Shown here one piece after another: positions 1 through 6,644 of a DNA stretch of 18,316 nt; positions within the stretch are counted from its first letter, which is position 1; each line of letters starts with the position of its first letter. The DNA comes from an uncultured Pigmentiphaga sp. (GTDB taxonomy: Bacteria > Pseudomonadota > Gammaproteobacteria > Burkholderiales > Burkholderiaceae_B), in NCBI GenBank assembly GCA_937891425.1, contig CALAGD010000021.1:1-18316 (forward strand), in the 5' to 3' direction. The notes beneath the pieces were generated by a model. The model saw only the letters and a list, made by a program, of their open reading frames with translations. It ran no database searches and had not been told where the DNA came from. Position numbers and translations under genes: made by a program.

Positions 1-1
1 C

Positions 2-976
2 AGTTTCCATATCCTCGCCCAGGACCTGGAAGGTGCGTTGTCGGTTGAAACCGTGGGCGACCTGCTTTCGATGCTTGCCGACACGATGCTGGCAGAAACG
101 CTCCACCGCGTCTGGCCACTGGCGGCACCGGACGCGGCCGAAGCGCCGCGCTTCGCCATCATTGCCTACGGCAAGCTCGGCGGTAAGGAGCTGGGGTATG
201 AGTCCGACCTCGACCTGGTCTTCCTGTTCGAAGACAGCCCGCAGAACAGCGAGCGCTACGTCCGTCTCAGCCGGCGCATCGTCACCTGGCTGAACTCGAT
301 GACACCGTCGGGCCGCCTGTACGATGTCGACCTGCGCCTGCGTCCTGACGGCGATGCAGGCCTGGTTGCCGCCTCGGTGGAGAGCTTCGAGCGATACCAG
401 CGTGAACACGCCTGGACCTGGGAACACCAGGCGCTGACCCGGGCACGGTTTGCCGCCGGAGACACACGGATCGGCGAGCGTTTCGAAGCCATACGCCGCG
501 ACATCCTGCTGCTGCCCCGCGATCCGGTCCGCCTGGCACACGACGTCATCCACATGCGCCGGCGGATCCAGGCGGCCCACATCAACCGCACCGAGCTCTT
601 TGATCTGAAGCACGACCCCGGCGGCATGGTCGACATCGAATTCATTACGCAGTACCTGGTGCTGCTGCACGCGCGCACCCATCCGCAGCTGCTCGGCAAC
701 CTGGGCAACATCGCGCTCCTCGGCATCGCCGCCGAAGCCGCGCTCATCCCGCGTGACCTGGCAACGGCCTGCATCGAGGCTTACCGCATGTTCCGGCGCG
801 AACAGCATGCACTGCGCCTGCAGGGTGTGGACAAGGCACGGGTCGAGTCCGGGCGATTCACAACGGAACGTGAGGGTGTGCTGCGCCTGTGGCACACGGT
901 ATTCGGTCCGTATGAGGCTGACGTGACCGGCGTGCCGCCCGCGTCCGGCATGGCGTCCCTGCACCGTTTCTCGTAG
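2..976 (+). CDS. glnE: Glutamine synthetase adenylyltransferase/deadenylase, C-terminal part (5' end outside window)
   Basis: GlnE adds AMP to glutamine synthetase and removes it, tuning nitrogen assimilation in the cytoplasm. Only the C-terminal 324 codons are present; the frame is open to the window edge, so the TTG at 38 is not the start. Seen directly: the second nucleotidyltransferase signature AYGKLGGKELGYESDLDLVF (bases about 161-220) with the two metal-binding aspartates of SDLDL. Further on is the helical domain motif GGMVDIEFITQYLVLLHA of the GlnE/GlnD family (about 622-675). From the paired aspartates to the stop there are about 250 residues, matching the end of E. coli GlnE, so the C-terminus is intact. 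This second half carries the adenylylating activity in E. coli GlnE. The next gene, ilvE, starts 109 nt downstream behind its own probable promoter. Confidence 0.95.
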   Translation, partial: SFHILAQDLEGALSVETVGDLLSMLADTMLAETLHRVWPLAAPDAAEAPRFAIIAYGKLGGKELGYESDLDLVFLFEDSPQNSERYVRLSRRIVTWLNSMTPSGRLYDVDLRLRPDGDAGLVAASVESFERYQREHAWTWEHQALTRARFAAGDTRIGERFEAIRRDILLLPRDPVRLAHDVIHMRRRIQAAHINRTELFDLKHDPGGMVDIEFITQYLVLLHARTHPQLLGNLGNIALLGIAAEAALIPRDLATACIEAYRMFRREQHALRLQGVDKARVESGRFTTEREGVLRLWHTVFGPYEADVTGVPPASGMASLHRFS

Positions 977-1011
977 GCGGAGCGAGGTTTCCTGCAGCCT
1001 CCGTACCCTGC

Positions 1012-1038
1012 GCTAATGCGCGGGCTAATGCGTATAAT
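1012..1038 (+). promoter_or_regulatory. Probable ilvE promoter with a 9-bp direct repeat
   Basis: A perfect -10 hexamer TATAAT lies at 1033-1038, 47 nt before the ilvE start. No good -35 hexamer sits at 16-18 nt spacing. Directly upstream and abutting the -10, GCTAATGCG occurs twice (1012-1020 and 1024-1032), repeated at 12 nt. The -10 call is direct reading; promoter activity and any regulator binding at the repeat are inference. Confidence 0.45.
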
Positions 1039-1085
1039 CATGGGCCAACCCTTTCTGATACCGACACACAAGAAGGAACCTCACC

Positions 1086-2006
1086 ATGTCGATGGCTGAT
1101 CGCGATGGCTTAATCTGGTTCGATGGACGACTCGTTCCCTGGCGTGAAGCAACAGTTCATGTACTGACGCACTCCTTGCACTACGGCGTATCGGTATTTG
1201 AAGGGGTACGCGCATACAAGACCGATCAAGGCACTGCGATTTTCCGGCTCGCCGACCACACCCGCCGCCTTTTCAACTCGGCTCATATCTACATGATGCC
1301 GATTCCCTACACGCAAGAGCAGATCAACCAGGCCCACCTCGAGGTCGTCCGCGCAAACAACCTCGCAGAGTGCTACATCCGGCCGATCGCGTTCTTTGGC
1401 GCCGAGAAAATGGGTGTGTCTCCACGCGGTGCCACGGTCCACGTCGCCATCGCTGCCTGGCCCTGGGGCGCCTACCTGGGCGAGGAAGGCATCCGCAATG
1501 GCATCCGGTGCAAGATCTCGTCGTATCAGCGCGCGCACGTGAACAGCACCATGCCACGCGCGAAGATTTCGTCCACTTACGCCAATTCCATACTGGCCAA
1601 CCTTGAAGCCACGCAAGACGGCTACGACGAAGCCATTTTGCTGAACACGGAAGGGTTTGTCGCCGAAGGAGCGGGCGAGAACCTGTTCATCGTCCGCGAC
1701 GGCGTCATCTACGAACCCGAAATCGCCTCGGCGCTCACCGGCATCACCCGTGCCACCGTCCATGCGCTGGCTGCCGATCTCGGTTACTCCATCCAGACAC
1801 GGCGCCTCACACGCGACGACCTGTATCTGGCCGATGAAGCGTTCTTTACCGGCACGGCCGCCGAAGTCACGCCCATCCGCGAGATCGACAACCGCCGCAT
1901 CGGCGACGGCCGCCGCGGCCCCGTCACCGAGAAGCTGCAGGCTGCGTTCTTCGATCTGGTCAACGGACGCAATCCCAAGTACGCACACTGGCTTACGAAA
2001 GTTTGA
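1086..2006 (+). CDS. ilvE: Branched-chain amino acid aminotransferase
   Basis: A PLP-dependent class IV aminotransferase (306 aa) that catalyses the last step of leucine, isoleucine and valine synthesis, exchanging the amino group with glutamate. The fold is recognisable from the N-terminus (IWFDGRLVPWREATVHVLTH, then LHYGVSVFEGVRAY). The Schiff-base lysine is expected at Lys160 in PRAKISSTYANSIL, and the phosphate-binding EGAGENLF is at residues 194-201. Length agrees with the family (E. coli IlvE 309 aa). The ATG at 1086 is preceded by AAGGA at 1073-1077, 8 nt away; an in-frame ATG at 1092 is the only close alternative. The stop overlaps the start of the next small gene (TGATG), so the two are probably translationally coupled. 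It shares its pathway with leuA about 7 kb downstream, but they are not one operon. Confidence 0.96.
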   Translation: MSMADRDGLIWFDGRLVPWREATVHVLTHSLHYGVSVFEGVRAYKTDQGTAIFRLADHTRRLFNSAHIYMMPIPYTQEQINQAHLEVVRANNLAECYIRPIAFFGAEKMGVSPRGATVHVAIAAWPWGAYLGEEGIRNGIRCKISSYQRAHVNSTMPRAKISSTYANSILANLEATQDGYDEAILLNTEGFVAEGAGENLFIVRDGVIYEPEIASALTGITRATVHALAADLGYSIQTRRLTRDDLYLADEAFFTGTAAEVTPIREIDNRRIGDGRRGPVTEKLQAAFFDLVNGRNPKYAHWLTKV

Positions 2007-2230
2007 TGACAACCATGTCCGATCCCACGTCGCCCAACGTAACGACGGTCCACGACGTCCACGAGGTAGATGCCGACGATCTGCCCGTCTCGTGCCCCGG
2101 TCCGCACACACCCGTGTGGAACCTGCATCCCAAGGTCTACCTCGATGTCGCGACGACAGGCAGCGCACGTTGCCCGTACTGCAGCGCCGAGTACCGGCTG
2201 AAGCCCGGCGCCAAAGTCCACGGACACTAG
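2006..2230 (+). CDS. Small zinc-finger protein (zf-CHCC type)
   Basis: A 74-residue protein with a cysteine/histidine pattern resembling the zf-CHCC family (related to the zinc-binding tail of NDUFS6-like proteins). The sequence shows CPGPH...NLHPKVYLDV...ARCPYCSAEYRL, giving Cys, His and a CPYC pair as likely zinc ligands. The last segment before the stop is Gly/Lys/His-rich. Its molecular role is not known to me. The ATG at 2006 overlaps the ilvE stop by one base (TGATG), which suggests translational coupling; ATG 2015 (MSDPTS) is a reasonable alternative start. The gene sits directly after ilvE and before a strong terminator, so it should be co-transcribed with ilvE. Confidence 0.82.
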   Translation: MTTMSDPTSPNVTTVHDVHEVDADDLPVSCPGPHTPVWNLHPKVYLDVATTGSARCPYCSAEYRLKPGAKVHGH

Positions 2231-2240
2231 TCTCACGCAG

Positions 2241-2292
2241 CTCCCGCTCACGGTGCGCGGCATGCGCTCCGCTGGCGGGAGTTTCTTCTTTT
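2241..2292 (+). terminator. Rho-independent terminator after ilvE and the zinc-finger gene
   Basis: Outer stem CTCCCGC (2241-2247) pairs with GCGGGAG (2275-2281). An inner hairpin lies between them (CGG-T-GCGC, loop GGCAT, GCGC-T-CCG at 2251-2271). The T-rich tract TTTCTTCTTTT (2282-2292) follows directly. This is the clearest intrinsic terminator in the window and separates the ilvE unit from the hydrolase gene. Confidence 0.8.
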
Positions 2293-2370
2293 GCACGTCC
2301 TCCTCCTGCCGCCCGCCAACTGGCGGCCACGATCTGTCGAATCCCTGCTGACGGCCTTTACGCTCGATCC

Positions 2371-3414
2371 ATGGCTGCCCGTCTTGACGTATCCGACTGC
2401 CCTTCTCCCCGCTGGCTGCCCGACGGGCATGGCCAGACCATCGCGGCAAGCCTGTGGGCACGCTATTACCGAATCACCTTCGCCCGTGAACGTGTCGATA
2501 CACCTGACGGCGACTTCATCGATTTCGACTGGGCCGCCCCCGGCATTACTGCGGCCAAGCTGGAGCAATGGTTCCAGGACCCAGGCGTGCCCTTTGCGCA
2601 CCACTTTCCCGCGGGACAACCGGCGCTGGTGCTGTTCCACGGGCTCGAAGGCAGCAGCCGCAGTCCCTACGCGCAGGCTATCTGCCACCATTTCCGGGCC
2701 CGTGGCTGGGTCGTAGTCGTGCCCCATTTCCGCGGCTGCTCGGGAACGCCGAACCGTCTGCCGCGCGCCTATCACTCGGGCGACAGCGACGACATCGATT
2801 TCATGCTGCGCACCGTACGGTCGCGCCTGCCCGATGCGAGCTGGCATGCTGCGGGCGTGTCCCTCGGCGGCAACGCACTGGCGAAATTCCTGGGCGAGCA
2901 CCCCGCGCAATCCGGCTGGCTTGCTGCCAGTGCCATCATTTCCGCGCCGCTCGACCTGGTCGCCGCCGGCCACATGCTCGGTCGCGGCTTCATCAACCGC
3001 CATGTCTATACGCGCCAGTTCCTGCGCACCCTGAAGAACAAGGTCCTGCTGAAGGCACGCCGCTTTCCGGGCATTATCGACGTGCTGCGGGTGGAGCGCG
3101 CGCGCGACCTGTACGAGTTCGACGATGCCTACACTGCCCCCATCCACGGCTTCGCCAACGTCAACGACTACTGGCGGCGCGCCAGTTCCCTGCCGTGGCT
3201 GAAGCATATCGCCGGTCCCACGCTGGTGCTCAACGCACGCAATGACCCGTTCCTGCCAGCGCGTTTCCTGCCGGGTCCCCACGACGCCTCATCCAGCGTT
3301 CTGCTGCACCAGCCGGCACGCGGCGGTCACGGACTGTTCCCCGCCGGATCGCTCGTACCGAACCTGGACTGGTTGCCCGCTCGCCTCGAACGCTTCTTTC
3401 GCTGTTACGATTGA
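2371..3414 (+). CDS. YheT-type alpha/beta hydrolase
   Basis: A 347-residue protein of the COG0429/YheT group of alpha/beta-fold hydrolases (E. coli YheT is 340 aa). The natural substrate is unknown; carboxylesterase-like activity is the usual suggestion. Seen directly: the N-terminal PRWLPDGHGQTIAASLW typical of the family, the oxyanion segment LVLFHGLEGSSRSPYAQA (87-104) and HFRGCSGTPNRLPRAYHSGDSDD (119-141). The nucleophile elbow is AGVSLGGNALAKF with Ser164. Asp292 (NARNDPFLP) and His320 (RGGHGLF) probably complete the triad. The ATG at 2371 begins the conserved part. The frame stays open further upstream, but that stretch lies antisense or out of frame within ilvE and the terminator. No strong Shine-Dalgarno is visible. 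glpK follows after 33 nt, so the two may be co-transcribed. Confidence 0.9.
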   Translation: MAARLDVSDCPSPRWLPDGHGQTIAASLWARYYRITFARERVDTPDGDFIDFDWAAPGITAAKLEQWFQDPGVPFAHHFPAGQPALVLFHGLEGSSRSPYAQAICHHFRARGWVVVVPHFRGCSGTPNRLPRAYHSGDSDDIDFMLRTVRSRLPDASWHAAGVSLGGNALAKFLGEHPAQSGWLAASAIISAPLDLVAAGHMLGRGFINRHVYTRQFLRTLKNKVLLKARRFPGIIDVLRVERARDLYEFDDAYTAPIHGFANVNDYWRRASSLPWLKHIAGPTLVLNARNDPFLPARFLPGPHDASSSVLLHQPARGGHGLFPAGSLVPNLDWLPARLERFFRCYD

Positions 3415-3447
3415 TGCATCCGACCCAGGCATGAAGGAGGGCGCGCC

Positions 3448-4920
3448 ATGACCTACCTGCTGGCGCTCGACCAGGGCACGTCCAGTTCACGCAGCATCGT
3501 GTTCGATGGCGACGGCCAGCCCATCGCCCAGGCGCAATGCGAGATCAGCCCCATCTATCCACGCACCGGCTGGGTCGAGCATGATCCACGGGCGATCTGG
3601 CGCTCGCAGCTCGATACAGCCCGCACCGCACTGGCGCAGGCCGCGATCCGGCCCGATCAGGTCACCGGCATCGGCATCGCCAACCAGCGTGAAACTACCC
3701 TCATCTGGCATCGCGATACGGGCGAGCCCCTCGCCAATGCCATCGTATGGCAAGACCGGCGTACTGAAGCACTGTGCCGTCGCCTTATCGATCAAGGCTT
3801 GCAGGAACCTGTCCGGCAGAAGACCGGCCTCATCATCGATCCATACTTCTCAGCCACCAAGATAGCGTGGCTGCTCGACAACATCCCCGGGGCACGGGCG
3901 GCCGCGGCGGGCGGCAAACTCGCCTTCGGCACGGTCGACAGCTGGCTGGTGTGGAACCTCACCCGGGGACGCCTGCACATCACCGATGTCAGCAACGCCT
4001 CGCGCACCATGCTCTGGAACATCCACACGGGTGAATGGGATGCCGAACTACTGCGCATTTTCGATATTCCCGCATCGCTCCTGCCCCGGGTCGTCCCCTC
4101 CAGCGCGGTCCATGGGACGACCGCTCCCGACATGCTCGGCGCTGCCATTCCGCTGGCCGGCATTGCTGGCGACCAGCAGGCGGCCCTGTTCGGGCAGGCC
4201 TGCTTTCGTCCGGGCAGCGCCAAGAACACCTACGGCACGGGCTGCTTCATGCTCAAGCATGTGGGCACATCGCCCCAATGGTCAGAACATGGCCTCATCA
4301 CGACGACCGCGGCGCAATGGCATGCGCAGCGCGAGTACGCACTGGAAGGCAGCGTGTTCGTGGGTGGTGCCGTCGTGCAGTGGCTGCGCGACAACCTGCG
4401 CGCCATAAGCAAGTCAGCCGATGTGGAGACGCTGGCTGCCTCCGTGCCTGATTCGGGCGGTGTGGTGTTCGTACCTGCATTCACCGGGCTGGGTGCCCCC
4501 TACTGGCGTCCAACGGCCACCGGATCCATCACGGGCCTTACCCGGGCCACCTCGCTGGCACATATCGCACGTGCCGCACTGGAGTCGATCGCCTTCCAGT
4601 GCACCGCCCTGTTGCAGGCCATGGAAATTGGCCATGAACTGAAGGTCGACGGTGGGGCGTGTGCCAACGACCTGCTGATGCAGATCCAGGCCAACCTGTT
4701 GGGAGTACGTGTGATACGCCCCGCGGTAATAGAAACCACGGCGCTGGGTGCGGCTTTCCTGGCCGGCCTGGCACTGGGCACGTACTCCGGGCTGGAGGAA
4801 ATCGAGGGTCTGTGGCACCCCGACAGGGTGTTCGAACCGCAAATGAGCCGCGAGCAGGCCCAGGGGCTGATGGAACACTGGGAAGCGGCAGTGCAGCGGA
4901 CCACCGCCCCCCTGTGCTGA
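3448..4920 (+). CDS. glpK: Glycerol kinase
   Basis: FGGY-family kinase (490 aa) that phosphorylates glycerol to sn-glycerol 3-phosphate with ATP in the cytoplasm. It aligns by eye with E. coli GlpK over its whole length: LALDQGTSSSRSIVFD (5-20), IYPRTGWVEHDP (36-47), IANQRETTLIW (77-87), DPYFSATKIAWLL (131-143), GTVDSWLVW (161-169), NASRTMLWNIHT (183-194). The catalytic Asp242 is in GIAGDQQAALFG, with AKNTYGTGCFML and FTGLGAPYW beyond. A strong AGGAGG lies 7 nt before ATG 3448. In the E. coli enzyme the loop preceding GIAGDQ carries GGTR, whose arginine binds fructose 1,6-bisphosphate. Here the aligned stretch reads LGAAIP, so that arginine is absent. No glpF, glpD or glpR is in the window; the neighbour upstream is the YheT hydrolase. 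Confidence 0.96.
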   Translation: MTYLLALDQGTSSSRSIVFDGDGQPIAQAQCEISPIYPRTGWVEHDPRAIWRSQLDTARTALAQAAIRPDQVTGIGIANQRETTLIWHRDTGEPLANAIVWQDRRTEALCRRLIDQGLQEPVRQKTGLIIDPYFSATKIAWLLDNIPGARAAAAGGKLAFGTVDSWLVWNLTRGRLHITDVSNASRTMLWNIHTGEWDAELLRIFDIPASLLPRVVPSSAVHGTTAPDMLGAAIPLAGIAGDQQAALFGQACFRPGSAKNTYGTGCFMLKHVGTSPQWSEHGLITTTAAQWHAQREYALEGSVFVGGAVVQWLRDNLRAISKSADVETLAASVPDSGGVVFVPAFTGLGAPYWRPTATGSITGLTRATSLAHIARAALESIAFQCTALLQAMEIGHELKVDGGACANDLLMQIQANLLGVRVIRPAVIETTALGAAFLAGLALGTYSGLEEIEGLWHPDRVFEPQMSREQAQGLMEHWEAAVQRTTAPLC

Positions 4921-5014
4921 AGCGCCAGCACATGTGGCGGGTTCTGCGTGGCCCTGCCACCGATCCCTGCCTTCACCAGGGTTCCCGGCGCCCAACCTGC
5001 GCGTGCGTGCTTAC

Positions 5015-6238
5015 TTACTCGGTGACCCCGGCGTCTTCCGGCCAGCTGCGCCAGAGCGTGTCCTCCCGGTCGGCCGGTTCCTCGCGGTTGGGTTCGCGCG
5101 AGAAGTCCCTTCCCACCACCTGATTGCGGCCGTTGCGTTTGGCGCGATAGAGCAGCACGTCGACCATGCGTACTGCCGTCTTCACGGGCGTATCGCACAG
5201 AAAGTAGCCGAAGCCGGTACTGACCGTGCACTTGAGCTCATGCCGGCTGTTGCCGAAACGGAAGGCCTCGATCCGCCCGCCGATACGGTAGGCCAGCTGC
5301 TCGGCCGCCTCGAAGCTGCTGTTGGCAAGCAGCACCACGAATTCCTCGCCACCGAGCCGCGCCGACAGCGCTCCGCGCGGCAGCGAGTCCTCGATGACCT
5401 GAGCTACCTGTTCCAGAACCTGGTCGCCCATCATGTGGCCGTAGGCATCGTTGATGCGCTTGAAGTAATCGAGGTCGAGTACCAGCACGGCGAACGACGT
5501 GGCCCGCGCAAGCAGCTTTTCGGCCTGCTGGGCAAACCCGCGGCGGTTATTCAGCCCCGTGAGCGCATCGGTTTCGCTGAGCTCGCGCTCAGCCGTCACC
5601 CGCTTGTGCATGACGGTGATGAGCAGCATGAGGCCGAAGATGAGCGAGAAGGCGTATACACAGACATTGGTGGCGAACCAATGGGTGGTCGGGTCGAACG
5701 CGGTACCATGCAGCTCTCGCTGCACGTTGATCCATGTACGGGGCACGGCCGAGATGATGAAGGCCACGAAAGCGTAGTAGGTGAGCTTTTCGGTGAGGCT
5801 GCCCGAAGCCAGCACCCGCGCACGCACGGCCGCGTACGTGAACAACAGGACCATGGCGGTGTTGAAGCCTATCAGCCGCATGACGGGATCGTTCTGGACC
5901 ACGAGGAAGTACAGGCCATATACCGCGAATGCCACCATGACGATGACTGGCACCACATAGCGGAAACTGGCCCCGGCCAGCATGACGATGCCGCGAGATA
6001 CGCAGAACGCGGCCACGGAATAGAAAAGGCCCGCCAACCCGGCATGCAGGACGTTATTGCCAGACGGCGCCATGATCTGGGACACGGCACCCATCGAGTA
6101 GCACACGTAACCCACCCCGAAACACAGGAGTGTTTTCGGGTACTGTGCATCGCTTCGCCAAAGCAACAGGCACGCCAACCCAATGACGGCGACCGCCACC
6201 GGATGGCTCAGCACGAACAATGTGTTGGCGTTGCCCAT
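5015..6238 (-). CDS. Membrane-bound diguanylate cyclase (7 TM segments + GGDEF)
   Basis: A 407-residue protein: about seven hydrophobic segments (roughly residues 6-27, 36-56, 63-87, 93-114, 119-140, 151-170, 186-210), a short linker and a GGDEF domain (about 220-377). The domain shows DALTGLNNRRGF, LDLDYFKRINDAYGH (metal and nucleotide side) and the active-site loop RLGGEEF (GGEEF 296-300), with the late motif YRAKRNGRNQV. It should make cyclic di-GMP from two GTP at the inner membrane. The four residues that would form the inhibitory I-site (RxxD, five residues before GGEEF) read PRGA, so feedback inhibition at the usual site is not expected. A start at 6238 is chosen because GGAG lies 8 nt upstream; the frame extends 18 codons further to 6292 without a better site. 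It converges with glpK across 94 nt. The sensed signal is unknown. Confidence 0.92.
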   Translation of the reverse strand: MGNANTLFVLSHPVAVAVIGLACLLLWRSDAQYPKTLLCFGVGYVCYSMGAVSQIMAPSGNNVLHAGLAGLFYSVAAFCVSRGIVMLAGASFRYVVPVIVMVAFAVYGLYFLVVQNDPVMRLIGFNTAMVLLFTYAAVRARVLASGSLTEKLTYYAFVAFIISAVPRTWINVQRELHGTAFDPTTHWFATNVCVYAFSLIFGLMLLITVMHKRVTAERELSETDALTGLNNRRGFAQQAEKLLARATSFAVLVLDLDYFKRINDAYGHMMGDQVLEQVAQVIEDSLPRGALSARLGGEEFVVLLANSSFEAAEQLAYRIGGRIEAFRFGNSRHELKCTVSTGFGYFLCDTPVKTAVRMVDVLLYRAKRNGRNQVVGRDFSREPNREEPADREDTLWRSWPEDAGVTE

Positions 6239-6644
6239 GTACGAAGCTCCAAATACACGTTTGAACCTGACCGGCTGGCGGCCGCAACACAAACTGACCG
6301 GGAAGGTTCGACAAGACCGGGGATGAAGCCGATGCCGGCTTGATGCGCGCCATCGGCGTGCTCATACCCTGTGGTGACACGACTATCGTCAGGAATGTGC
6401 ATGCGAACTCAGATGGCGCCAACCGAACGGGGCGCCGGGCAGACAGGCAGCGGCATGCCTCGGTACCATGAGACACATTCCGCCAGTTTTTGTAACGCAA
6501 AGCGTTAGGATAACAAGCAGTGTCCCTTCCGGCCATATATTGCTGGTTTTCACGTAGACTTTTTGGTTATCACCCAATCAATCCAGTCAATCCGGCGCGG
6601 GAGTTGTAGCGCCGAAACAGCGTTTGGCCTGCACTGCTGTTCAG
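6239..6644. other. 406-nt spacer between bepA and the cyclase gene
   Basis: No convincing gene. It holds a perfect palindrome at 6493-6507 (listed separately), a 7-bp inverted repeat GCCGATG/CATCGGC (6328-6334/6351-6357), a GGCGCC hairpin (6415-6436) and an AT-richer patch at about 6480-6580, where the cyclase promoter on the minus strand would be expected. I could not pick a convincing -35/-10 pair. No intrinsic terminator for bepA is obvious. Confidence 0.5.
6493..6507. promoter_or_regulatory. Perfect palindrome, candidate operator
   Basis: TAACGC-AAA-GCGTTA, a perfect 6-bp inverted repeat around a 3-nt centre. It lies in the AT-rich part of the spacer upstream of the minus-strand cyclase gene. 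A longer-range pair GACAC (6472-6476)/GTGTC (6520-6524) is nearly concentric with it. Size and symmetry fit a dimeric regulator site; the regulator is unknown. Confidence 0.35.

Noticed and set aside
2313..2326. CCGCCA-AC-TGGCGG palindrome before the hydrolase gene
   Set aside because: It is short with a 2-nt centre in very GC-rich DNA. Such palindromes arise easily by chance here, and nothing else supports an operator.
1657..2370. Upstream extension of the YheT hydrolase frame into ilvE
   Set aside because: The extra 238 codons overlap ilvE, the zinc-finger gene and a strong terminator, and are Ser/Pro/Arg-rich shadow. Family similarity begins at ATG 2371.
6239..6292. Upstream start of the diguanylate cyclase
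   Set aside because: The ATG at 6238 has a good ribosome binding site and begins just before the first membrane helix.
4934..6343. 469-codon plus-strand open frame opposite the diguanylate cyclase
   Set aside because: Its His/Gln/Glu-rich translation mirrors the cyclase codons. The minus strand carries the membrane helices and the GGEEF motif.
6578..6597. Tandem near-repeat AATCAATCC/AGTCAATCC
   Set aside because: Only two imperfect 9-bp copies, without association to a gene start or repeat array.
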